The position numbers were made by a program, and so were the translations under genes. The notes beneath the pieces were generated by a model, which ran no database searches, was not told where the DNA came from, and saw only the letters and a program-made list of their open reading frames with translations. A stretch of DNA of 64,000 bases, taken from positions 36,984,428-37,048,427 of the forward strand of contig CM038709.1 of NCBI GenBank assembly GCA_021613375.1, written 5' to 3'. Of this stretch, positions 24,253 to 34,362 are shown piece by piece (the first letter of the stretch is position 1; every line of letters begins with the position of its first letter). Source of the DNA: Megaleporinus macrocephalus. Its lineage: Eukaryota; Chordata; Actinopteri; Characiformes; Anostomidae.

Positions 24253-24426
24253 GGGTCAGAGAACAGATCACCAAACAGAAAATCTTGACTGTCTCCGTCA
24301 TCCCACCTGCATTGTCCTATTTCTCTGGACGACGGCATCCATTAAGACTGAGCATTCACAATCTCTTTTGAAATTCCTCAGCTCGCCACACACTGAAGAC
24401 AAATTGCTTTCTTGAAATTTATTCCA
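24253..24426 (+). repeat. duplicated non-coding segment, CpG-decayed copy
   Basis: About 175 bp matching 26424-26602 at roughly 85-88% by eye (for example GGCATCCATTAAGA, ACAATCTCTTTTGAAATTCC and GAAGACAAATTGCTTTCTTG in both). Many differences are TG or CA here where the other copy has CG. It is flanked by the two copies of local repeat A. Confidence 0.85.
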
Positions 24427-24512
24427 AACAATGTCAGTGGTATTTTTGTACACACACCTGTCACCATGCAAAGAATCATACACATGTCCATGTATACACA
24501 TCATTTGAAATC

Positions 24513-24660
24513 GACTAGTCCAATTGGGGACATACTCGTATACAATTTCTATCTGACTGAACAAGGTTGGTAATCCTGTAAATAACCTGTTAAACAGAAT
24601 AATAACAAACTTCTAAACAACTGGATCCAATTACATTCCCAATCTGAAAGTTTAAGTAGG
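24513..24660 (+). repeat. local direct repeat A, copy 2
   Basis: Matches 24135-24252 (CTAGTCCAATTGGGG, CCTGTTAAACAGAATAA, CCCAATCTGAAAGTTTAAG). Confidence 0.6.
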
Positions 24661-26420
24661 TTCTGTGCGTGTGCATTTGCATTTTAATGGAAGTTTATAA
24701 TGTTCAACATGGCGGGAGGAAGAAACTGGTCTGCAGTGGAGCCAAAGTTTATGCTTCAAACTTTAAAAGACTTAAAATAGTTATCAGGGTGGATGTAAAT
24801 AGATTGATGGAGAAGCTGTTAAAAATGGTTCCATATAGCATAGTTGCTTCAATACAAGGGCATAGATTTGATCTTCACATTGGTGGGGACCTATGAATCC
24901 AGCCTGCCATGTCATGCCCCCCTCCCTGCCCCCCCTCCCCACTTTCTCCTACTCAGAAGAACAAGTTAGCATTTAATTCATGAATTATACAATGTTAAAT
25001 TTATGTTAAATTAATGCTTGACAAAGTCAGTTTAGACTTCAATGCGAATGAAACAGGTCTCATACATCAGCAATAATAAAAAAATGGATAAAAGTAGATG
25101 GAGCAGCATAATCTTCACAAAACCAACATAGTAATAATCATGGAAAACAAATCTCTTCTAATGGGTCAATGAAAGCCCACCTAACAAAAACAGGTCCTGA
25201 GGATGTCCGTGAAACAGGTTACATCACCTCATACATTACCCCATACATCAAGGTTATACATAGAGCACTGCATAACCTGGCGCTGTTGTCTACAAAGAGT
25301 AACAAAGTAACAATCCCAGAAAACAATTTAATTATTTCTTAATGTCTCAATTAAACTACAAGACATAGACTCGTTTCAGCCAGTTTCAAACCAGTAAACA
25401 GTGAGTTTACTTCTACAGACTTATCAACATTACTTCAGCCATAGTACAACTGACATCTCTAATACATTAGCATTAATAAAAGTAGGGAACACTGCTTGTA
25501 CATTATAGACGATTTTAATCCACTGTATGCTGTGTGCCAAAGTTGAGTGTTGCCATTAACGCTATAACGATGAACTCATTTCACTAGTGAATTACACTTT
25601 AAGTGACTCACGCGCTTTTTTTGCTGCCATCCTCACTAACTTTTCTCACCCATGTGTCACCCATGTTGCACCTAAGTCATGCACAGAAGGTCTCATACAT
25701 GACTATTTTTCTTCCACTTTTGATGCTGCTAACAACCAAATGTAGCTACAGAGTCTCACGCGACACCATGGAAAAGGCACAGCCAATCCCATTGGCCATA
25801 AGTCTAACTACGAGACAGGACTCCAGCAGAGAATAAGATTTAACAATTTCTGCACCTCTAGGTTAATCAGACGTTGACCGATATGGGTCTTTCTTTTAGG
25901 AGGGGATTAAATTATTGGTGGAGACAATTCAATAATCAATGTATACTGGTGGGGACACATCACTTCAGTCCATGCTAATTCCAGGCTCTTGTTTTAATGT
26001 CAATCATATTTTGTGTACACAAACCAGCCACATCGCCTTGCAAAGAACTCTGTAAGCAAGAACCCTTGACGAACCATCTTTTTTGAGTGTGTAGCCATGA
26101 GAGACCACAGTTATGTAGCTGCAATGGGCTCCTCAGCTTTTTAACAGTAACATCCACATAGCCACAAATCCACCCCAAAAGGAAAAGTAGCTTTCTCAAA
26201 TGTTCTTCTCACCTTCAAGATGCATCACCAGAAGTTCAGTTTCCGACTCTTTAAACCAGAGCAGCTCATTCTGAAGGCTACTGCAGCCCTGTGGTAATAT
26301 GTGAGTAGTCATGTTTAGAACAGAGGTAGTGATGGTTAGATAGCCGATTATGGCCATTTGTTGTTCTTCCAATTCAGTGTGGCATTTTGGAGGTCTGTGT
26401 TTGGTTTATTTATTTTCAGC
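24661..26420. other. no gene seen
   Basis: AT-rich sequence with a C-rich stretch near 24915-24940. It probably contains old transposon debris (GGTGGGGAC words at 24883 and 25955), but no boundaries could be set. Confidence 0.4.
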
Positions 26421-26423
26421 TGG

Positions 26424-26602
26424 GGGTCAGAGAACAGATCGCCAAACAGAAAGTCTCGACTTCTTCCGTGGTCCTGCCTGCATTTTCCTATTTCTCCGGG
26501 CGACGGCATCCATTAAGATAGAGCGTTCACAATCTCTTTTGAAATTCCGCAGCTCGCCGCATCGCACGCTGAAGACAAATTGCTTTCTTGAAGTTTATTT
26601 CA
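26424..26602 (+). repeat. duplicated non-coding segment, CpG-retaining copy
   Basis: Partner of 24253-24426, in the same orientation 2.17 kb away. It retains CpGs (TCTCCGGGCGACGG, GAGCGTTCACA, CGCCGCATCGCACGC) lost in the partner and continues into more non-repetitive sequence, so it is probably the parental copy. Confidence 0.85.
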
Positions 26603-27225
26603 ATGTTTCTGAACCACCACCCCCTAAAAAAACAGAAAAGAGAGGCAACAGAAAGAAAGGCCTTTTGTGATGTACGATAAGGCCGGGAGGAAGTAAAATG
26701 TGGCGGAATGTTTGGCCTTTGTGTTGAAAGCTTAGCGAGCCGTTTGATTTGCACAAGTGCTTTACAGTGACACGGCATGCTGGGTATTGTCATATCAAAG
26801 GCGGGCTTCAGTGGCAAGGCGTTTAAGCTTCCCCGGCTAGCCTTTCAAATTTAGCTCCGTGGCAAAGCGCTACAGAATGCAAACAGCCTGCTTTTCCCCC
26901 CCTTTAGGCAAAAGCAAATAGAAGGAGATTAAATTTCGACTGGGATATTTTTAGATTTTATTTTTGTGTTTGTCGTTATGAATGGATGTCATTGTATTAT
27001 GAAGAAAAAGGGTTTTATGTTGTTGTTTTTTTTGCAACAACCCGAATGCGAAGAGGCTTTTTTCTCTTTGCTGTGTAAAAGCAAAATGATTCAATTTGTT
27101 GCCTTTGCTGGTGATATATTTAGAGCTTTTTTTTTAATGATGTGCTCTTAGCAAAACAAATTGTCTGGTTTGTTAAAACCTAAATGAAGCTTTTGATTAG
27201 CGTTTACGCTTGTTTTTAAATAGAA
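26603..27225. other. TE-poor, conserved-looking non-coding block
   Basis: Continuation of the CpG-retaining copy: balanced, non-repetitive sequence (for example GCCTTTCAAATTTAGCTCCG near 26840) with no gene. Candidate regulatory block by appearance only. Confidence 0.35.
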
Positions 27226-27228
27226 TGC

Positions 27229-27556
27229 ATTGTAGTGCCGGTGTAGAGTAAGCCGCGGGGAGGCCATGATTCTGTGAGAGGTGCTGTTTTATAAAAAAAA
27301 CGGCACAAAAGCACATACAGAGCACTGATCTTATTGGGGGGATTAAGGTAACCCTACCCCGTACACATAACACATAACAACCCATATCCCCTGACACAGA
27401 ATAACACAATCAACACATACACGTACAATAGCATAAACTAAAGAACAAAAACATTAACAACAACCAGCTCCTTTTCTGGAGGGTGCACAGCTCCTATATG
27501 ATCCTCCTTAAAGGCTTCTAGAAGCCAGCGCCAACCCTGTAGTGGGCCACTACGCA
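27229..27556. repeat. LTR-like repeat, left copy
   Basis: Begins TGTAGTGCCGG and ends near GGGCCACTAC. It shares GAGGCCATGATTCTG, a block of ACACATAACACATAACA type, CTGACACAGAATAA, CATAAACTAAAGAACAA and ACAACAACA with 29511-29758. A TATA-like TTTTATAAAA occurs at about 27286. The ends are read by eye and may be off by several bases. Confidence 0.45.
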
Positions 27557-29510
27557 GCCTCCCCTTTAAAGGTCGACTATCCCCAGCGACCCACCAGCTC
27601 GAGCCAAGTCCCTGGGCTCATGCACAGTCTTGGCCAGCACAGATGCTGCAGAGCACTAATCCAGCGAAACTTCTCAGATCAAGTCCTGTAAAGCTGGGGG
27701 CAGGAACAGTGTCTCCACCCGGCTGCTCTTTGCTTTCGCCACCATCGATGCTGGCATGAATGCTGATTGTGTGCACTGGGCCTCCGGCCTCCACTGCTGG
27801 TGACTGACCTGAGCTGCACGATGGTCACCTTCCAGCCGTTTGAAGTGCCCATCTTTGGCACACATGGTCGCAGTAGACACATCAGCGAGCCCATGATGTT
27901 AAGCATGATGAGCCGTCTGCCATCTACGCTGCACTCTGCATTTTCTAGCCAGCTTCCGTTTTTTTGCTGCCTCAGTGGCGTTCTCTCCACAGTGCTGCCT
28001 CATGGGCCGCTCCACTGCAACACTTCTGCACTGACATCTTCCGTGATTTGGCTTTTGTCAGCTTTCCACTTGCCAGCAGCGCCATCGTGGCACACTGTGC
28101 TGCCTCCAGCCTCCAGCGGCTTCGTTGTCAAGCTTTGCTGCTGAGTTTCGTTGTGCTGTTCTTCCCATGGAGCCTTGCAGCCCTGTCACCACCTGAGAGA
28201 TGGTAATACCCCCAGATGGAGGATTTTGGATTTATGCGGGCTTTGTGGACAAGGTCTGTGTGGGGTGGGGGGGGTCGCCGCGTACTGACGACATGACTCT
28301 GAAAGTGAAGTGCAAGAAAGTGGATTTTGTGTGGCGATGAGACACAAACAGACAAACACAACCCTGATCATAAACTGAAAGAAAACGCAACTATATTTAC
28401 ACTATTTACACAAACAGCTGCAAGGCTGGAACGCGGCTGTCATGGCCCCCATACACTGACACTCAGCCTACACGGGCAGTAGAGAGTTCAGGTGAGCCTC
28501 CATGGATGTGTGCACCTGGGTTCTTCTACCCTAAGCCCTGCCCCAGACTATACCAAACCCCTCATAGGGGGTAATAATACACATATTTAACTCACACTGT
28601 ACAGCAACAATAACATTCACACAGTTGCAACACATAACATTTGTTCTGGACTGAGTTCATTTTTTTGGTAATTTGTGTGCTATTTCCTCTTCATGCCACT
28701 AGGTGGTGTCTTTGAATTCATGGTGGGCATGTGACACTTAGAGGAAGTTTCAATCAGACGAGTTTTGGGCATAATAAATTGAGCAGCTGACGAATCCAAG
28801 CTCATCCTCTTTTGAAATCTCTTGTAGAAGCATCGTCTGTGAGTATTTTTGAAGGATATTGCTTGTATAAATATATGATGCTTATATTGCTGTATATTTT
28901 GTAATTTCATTAAAGCAACAGTTGTTGATTATTTGTCACCTCGCCTGTTTTACATATTGCGCTAGTTAGTAGCTTGCTAAGCTAGTTGTAGGCCATATGC
29001 TTGGATATGTGTATTAGATATTGTGGCAATTACATATTTTATGCTGAGTCTGTGTTTATTTTGTTTCTTCACCTTTGGCATGCTGTCAGTTTGAATAAAT
29101 CTACCAAATCTGACCAGTGTGTTATAGGAGTTATCTGTCTGTCTAATTAAAGAAAGGGAACTCTTTAATGAGGGCAGAACAATATTCTTACCCGTAAATA
29201 CAGATGCATGGATTATGATCTCTCACACCGTTCTGTTTCTCTTTTATCTTTACAGAACCTGAACGGGACTCCTCCTCCCTACATCGGCAGATCCGCCCAA
29301 GTGGGATAAAAGGAGCACTTGCTCTCGTCCTAACAGACCCACGAAGAATTACAGGTAGGTAACGTTATTTAATCATATGTTCACCCACCATAATATTATT
29401 AATAATAATTATTATAGTGATGAGGTACTGCTCACCACATCACAGAAGCTCATGGAAGCTCCATACCTCACCAGTAGTAGTGCTATCCCACTTCTGATAT
29501 CATTGTGGCA
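27557..29510. other. sequence between the two LTR-like repeats
   Basis: The first 1 kb (27560-28560) is clearly richer in GC than its surroundings. Short frames are open on both strands, but no gag, protease, reverse transcriptase or integrase motifs could be read. The remainder is AT-rich and contains the exon-like segment at 29256-29354. If the flanking repeats are LTRs, this would be the interior of a coding-dead retroelement. Confidence 0.35.
29256..29354 (+). other. exon-like segment of unknown gene
   Basis: A strong acceptor (pyrimidine tract from 29230, ending TCTTTACAG) precedes 99 nt that end in CAG followed by the donor GTAGGT. One frame is open throughout: two leading bases, then P-E-R-D-S-S-S-L-H-R-Q-I-R-P and onward to R-R-I-T, with one trailing base (phase 1 in and out). 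Another frame reads NLNGTPPPYIGRSAQVG and then stops. Neither is recognised. It may be an exon of a non-coding or retroelement transcript, or a decoy. Confidence 0.4.
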
Positions 29511-29758
29511 TTGACATAAAGACACGAGAGGCCATGATTCTGCTTTTGGGTGAGGTCACCACAGGCTTCACACAACTGGTAACACACAACACATTTACAT
29601 CCCACATCCTGTGACATAAAATAATAGAATACAAACATGCACATGCCTTAAACTAATGAACAACAGTATAAACAACAACAACAACAGGGTTCGTGCCTCC
29701 CATTGGGCATCCTCATGTGTTTTAAGAGGTCAGTGTCAGGCTGTAGCGTGCCACTACA
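29511..29758. repeat. LTR-like repeat, right copy
   Basis: Partner of 27229-27556 in the same orientation, ending GCGTGCCACTACA. It is well diverged from the left copy, so if these are LTRs the insertion is old. Confidence 0.42.
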
Positions 29759-29759
29759 C

Positions 29760-32335
29760 TATTTTCTATTATCTATTGTTATAGGGGTTTAGGTTTATGT
29801 TTGAAAGCATCTTTCATAAGCTAGCTTGGAAACAAAGACAGTTTTTCTCTAGGCAGTTCAATGTTGTGTTTTTGTAAGGCTTTCTAGTGCTGCTTTGTAA
29901 TGTCCTATACATATAACTCCAACAGGTTGCGCTGTAATTAGAAATGCACCAGTCTGGAATTCCTGGGTAGATATGTGGCTGATACTAAAATAAATCTAGG
30001 AAGTACAGTAAGCGTTACACAGGTTCTAAAAATGGATCATTAATGAATTTTAAATAGCCCTGATATGGCTGTATCAAACACGATCATAGAGAAAAAACAG
30101 CTTAGAGTGCCTTATTTGGGCATAACACCAGCTAGAATATGGCAATGAGCAAAGACAACACCTGTGTGGCAGTCTTTTGAGCTTCACGGATAGTCTTGTG
30201 CTGGAAAACTGCAGAAATAAACGAGTCTCTGTAACCAGGGCAATGAGTCAGTCAGTGCTAACCTGCCTCAGCCCTGTTCTACTGGGTTTGAATGTTTGGA
30301 TGGACAGGCTAGATGTCCAGATGGCCTGACCGCCCCTGCACATCGGAACTCTTATTCCATTATGGCAGATGTCCTCAGTATCTATATCGGATGTGACCAG
30401 AACAATGTATTAATTGGTATAAATAGGTATCATGAGCTGTCATGAATGAGAAACTGGCTAGCTCATGTCAACACTCCTGATTTGTCCCAAGAAGCAATCT
30501 GGCAATTTCAAATCATGAATGTTTTGGCTTCATTTTAGCTCTGACAGATGGTCACCAAAAGAACAAAAATAGCCTCTAAATGCGAGAATGTGTTGGAAAG
30601 CTGAGTTAGGCCACCTTGCGCAATATTTGTGTACAAATTATTTAGTCTGACCATGACAGTGTTGGTGCTGGCACTCTTTTATTAAGTTTGTAAACATCTA
30701 AACATAGTCAACAGCAGATTTACTGATATATATAGCATTATTGCTTCAACAACAAGCACTGCATCTTTAAGTACTGAGACTGAAAACACCAGACTACAGA
30801 TATGTATGGGTTTCTAATGCTTGCCAGGCATTAATTAAACTGTTTTTTTGAACTTGGACCAGTTTGTTTTTATTACCAGAACTAGGGACCACATACCTTC
30901 CTTAATTCACCTCAATCTAACTCTATCTATGTACTCTACCGGGCCTTCCAGAGAAGTTCTTTTGTGGTGCGGCCATCTAAGCCTAACATTTTATCATCAG
31001 GAGACTTTGGGTTTGATCGCCACCACACCCACTTTCACCTGCCCAACTTGATTGCATTGTATGACAACCAGGAATTGGTGGAATTGACTAAACATGGGAG
31101 AAATTTGGGTAAAACCTAAAAACCAGGATGTGTTGTGGCAGAAACATCTAGCATGGGGTCCAAAGGATTGTACCACTGTTTTCCTGTGGTTCCTAAAGTT
31201 TAAGTCAGCGGCCATACAGGATATATTGTGATGTATCAATGTCCCCAAAGCTTATGGTATATTTTCCTGTGGGCAAGACACAGACAGTCATGCGCTACAT
31301 CCACCCACCCCCACCCTGCACTTGTGACCCAAGATACCGAATGGCATTCTGACATCCATTTTCACCAATTTATTTCTGTCATTCCCCAAGTCGGCCATGA
31401 TGCCTGTCTCAGATGGAATATTTATTATTTGCTTTTAGTTTAAATTACCTTCCAAAATAAATAAAACATCCAGGCATCAAAATGATGTCGTGGCATTAAT
31501 TTTTCAAATGTTCAGAGCACATTCGTGATAAAAGGTACTTGGAGATGCTTCCATTAGAGTGCAGACTTTCTGTGCTCGAGAAAATACTTTCTACTTAAAG
31601 TTGGGACTTTTTGTTCTTAAAGATTGTAGCGATGTTTTGTTGACTGTATGCTGGATGTACCAGTCTGCTGGGTGGTTCCACCGACAGGTTATATAATTAA
31701 CTGTATTGAGAATGAACCTCTAGCTGCTTAATGTTCCAATATTTGGAAAGACGGGATCCATAGAGCAAAAGCAGACTGCAGTGTTGAGCCTACTGTGGTG
31801 AAAAAAATTTGATACGTTAGACGCGACATTTAACTGATATCGAGTATTGAGTCTCAGAGGAATTCTCTTTCAGTTCTTCTCACAAATCTAGGCTGAAATA
31901 TCACAGAACTGCTTGTAAAGCAAGTCACATTCTAAGATCAGTAAGTACATAATAGTGGCACATGAACAGTAAGGAGAGCTGAGAGTTTGAACTTGGTAAA
32001 ACTTATACAATTTCTTTGAAAAGTAGGTCATTTAAAAACTTTAACCTCCCTAGAAAGAACACACAGATTTACATTCACTGCAGCTTTAATTTTGCAGTAA
32101 AATTAAACCCTTTGATTAATGTTTTACTGACCCATAAGTTAGTGATATAATTCACTATATTTCTCTGTCCTAATCTTGGGTAATACTTATGTAAGCATTC
32201 TGGTGACCAATCACAAGGCTGATGTCTCTGGCCCCGCCCACACAAAACAGTTTTAGTTAGAGAAACTTGGTGAGCTAAAGCTGACCATCATAACCAAAAG
32301 CTCGAAAGCTAGACCTTCAGCCATTTGTTCCGTTT
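29760..32335. other. no gene seen
   Basis: Ordinary AT-rich sequence. A weak tRNA-like stretch with a B-box-like GGGTTTGATCGCC near 31010 might be a worn SINE head. A CCAAT/GC-box pair near 32200-32240 has no gene after it. Confidence 0.4.
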
Positions 32336-32339
32336 TTCA

Positions 32340-32995
32340 TAAACAACATTTATTCCTTCATCTGTTCATTTATTTATTCATACACCAATGTTCTTCCTTC
32401 ATCTATTAATTCTTTTGTCCAAACAGCCACATTGTTTCTTCATCTGTATATTCATTTATCTATACACCAACACTGTTCATCATACATTCTTTGCTTTATC
32501 CATACACCAACATTGCTCCTTCATCCTTTCATTCCTTTATTCATACGACAACATTGTTTCTTACCCATTCATTCTTTTATCCATGCAACCTCATTGTTCT
32601 ACAATCATTCATTTCTTTATCCATACACCAATGTTTTTTCTTTATCTTTTCATTCCCTTATCCAGAAACCAATTTTCCTTCATCCATTTATTCTTTTACA
32701 CATACACCAACATTGTTTTTTTTATCTATTTATTCCTTCATCCACCATTCATTCCTTTACCCATACATCAGCATTGCTTCTTTGCTCTGGTCATTCCTGT
32801 ATTCATACACCAACATTAATTCCTTCATCCACCATTCCTTCCCTTATTCATACGCCAACATTGTTTGTTCATCCATTTCTTCTTTTTTTCATACACCACC
32901 ATTAAGTTCTTCTTCCATTCATTCCTTTATCCATACGCCAACATTGTTTCTATTTATTCCTGTACTGTATACATACATTACCTTTGTTCCTTCAT
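32340..32995 (+). repeat. 40-bp minisatellite, degenerate
   Basis: About 16 copies of a 40-41-bp unit containing TTTATCCATACACCAACATT and TTCATTC words. The TACACCAA word recurs at 32503, 32544, 32584, 32624, 32664 and 32703. Because 40 is not a multiple of 3, all three plus frames carry the same Pro/His/Phe-rich peptide words, which explains the overlapping 143-192-codon frames; these are not genes. Confidence 0.88.
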
Positions 32996-33009
32996 CTGTT
33001 CTGTTGGTC

Positions 33010-34280
33010 TATGGCTTTTTGCTCCAATTAGCTTCACATAAAAGCTCAATAATGATGTTAGTTCTGTAGCGTGAGGTGTGAAGACGGCTAGGAGTGTTGG
33101 ACAAAGGGCTGTCAATCAAGCTACTCATTAGCCCTGCCCACACAGTTCTCAGATAGGTCTGATCAACAATTTTAAGGTGTGTTTTCATTTTTATATGTTA
33201 TATTTTTCATTCAAGCATTGCTGGATGTTTAATATAACATTCAGGTTAAGTATCATACAAACATCATTAATATTTTACTCGTTGTACAAAAAACATTGCA
33301 TTGATAATGGCTGATAGTTTTGGTTTTAGTATCTGTATCATTATCGAAAAGAAAGTGAATAGCTGTTAGTAGACTGCTTATGACTGCCAAACTTCAGGAT
33401 GGACCTTTACACCCACCCCAAACTGACGCCTACAAAGTGAAGTTTTAGAACATCGTCCTTTTCATGCTCGTTTCATGCCAAGCTCTGTTTGCTAGACAAA
33501 ATTTGAAAGACTGATTTCCATTTTTGGGAGCAGTTAAAGAGGAATGAAAGAAAAGATACAAAGCAGACCAGAGGCCACTGGCAAGGCGATAATTGCGTCG
33601 TCTTGTTCGTCTCTTTCCTGTTTTGAGGGAGGTTAATCATGAAGGTGTCAGCTTCGGTTAGCGAGGCTGAAGTGATGACAAGTAACCTAGACGCTGCTCA
33701 ACAGGCAGAGCGGGTCTTTTCTCTTTTTTTAAGTTCACCATTAAAAAAAAACAAGAGCAGTGAAGATCTTTGATGGCGAGTTTCCATTAATCAAGGAAGC
33801 TGACGAGAGAAGGAACAGAGGTTAGGAGGGTGAAGTTCTAGCCTTGGGTTTATTTTCAACCCGTATTCTTGAGGCGATGAATTAATCATAGGAAAGACAT
33901 GTTCGTGACTGATGTTGGGTTGTGTAGGTGTAGTTTTGCTGTCTGTAAGTAAATGTATTTTAAAAACATTCAAACATTTTCTGAAGTAATAAATGATATT
34001 TTAATTTGTTTAAAGAAAACTTAATTAAATAAATGGGACATAGGCATCACATGGAATACAAGGTGACTTGCTTGCAGATGCTCCTCAGTTGGGACTGGAG
34101 AAAGCAGAGAAACGAGAAATATGCTGTATGTGTGGATGACTGAAATGAAAACTGCAAAATGTTTACCAAAACTTTCTCATTCCAATTGATTAACCCATGC
34201 TCTGTTTAATGTGTCAGTAAGCCTAGTAACTTGCAAAAAGTAATTGACAATTTGGTTAGGTTGAGGTCCACACCAAACAT

Positions 34281-34285
<5 letters not shown>
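33010..34285. other. no gene seen; partly conserved-looking
   Basis: 33480-33800 is balanced and non-repetitive (GCGATAATTGCGTCGTCTTG near 33590) and could be a conserved non-coding element. The rest is ordinary AT-rich sequence. Confidence 0.35.

Positions 34286-34357
<72 letters not shown>
34286..34357. repeat. (TA)36 microsatellite
   Basis: Seventy-two bases of uninterrupted TA, directly abutting the 5' end of the LINE. Confidence 0.97.

Positions 34358-34362
<5 letters not shown>

Noticed and set aside
27679..28206. Overlapping frames of 80-125 codons in the GC-rich region
   Set aside because: Frames on both strands overlap, none shows a known domain, and GC-rich text lowers stop frequency; no gag or pol motif was found.
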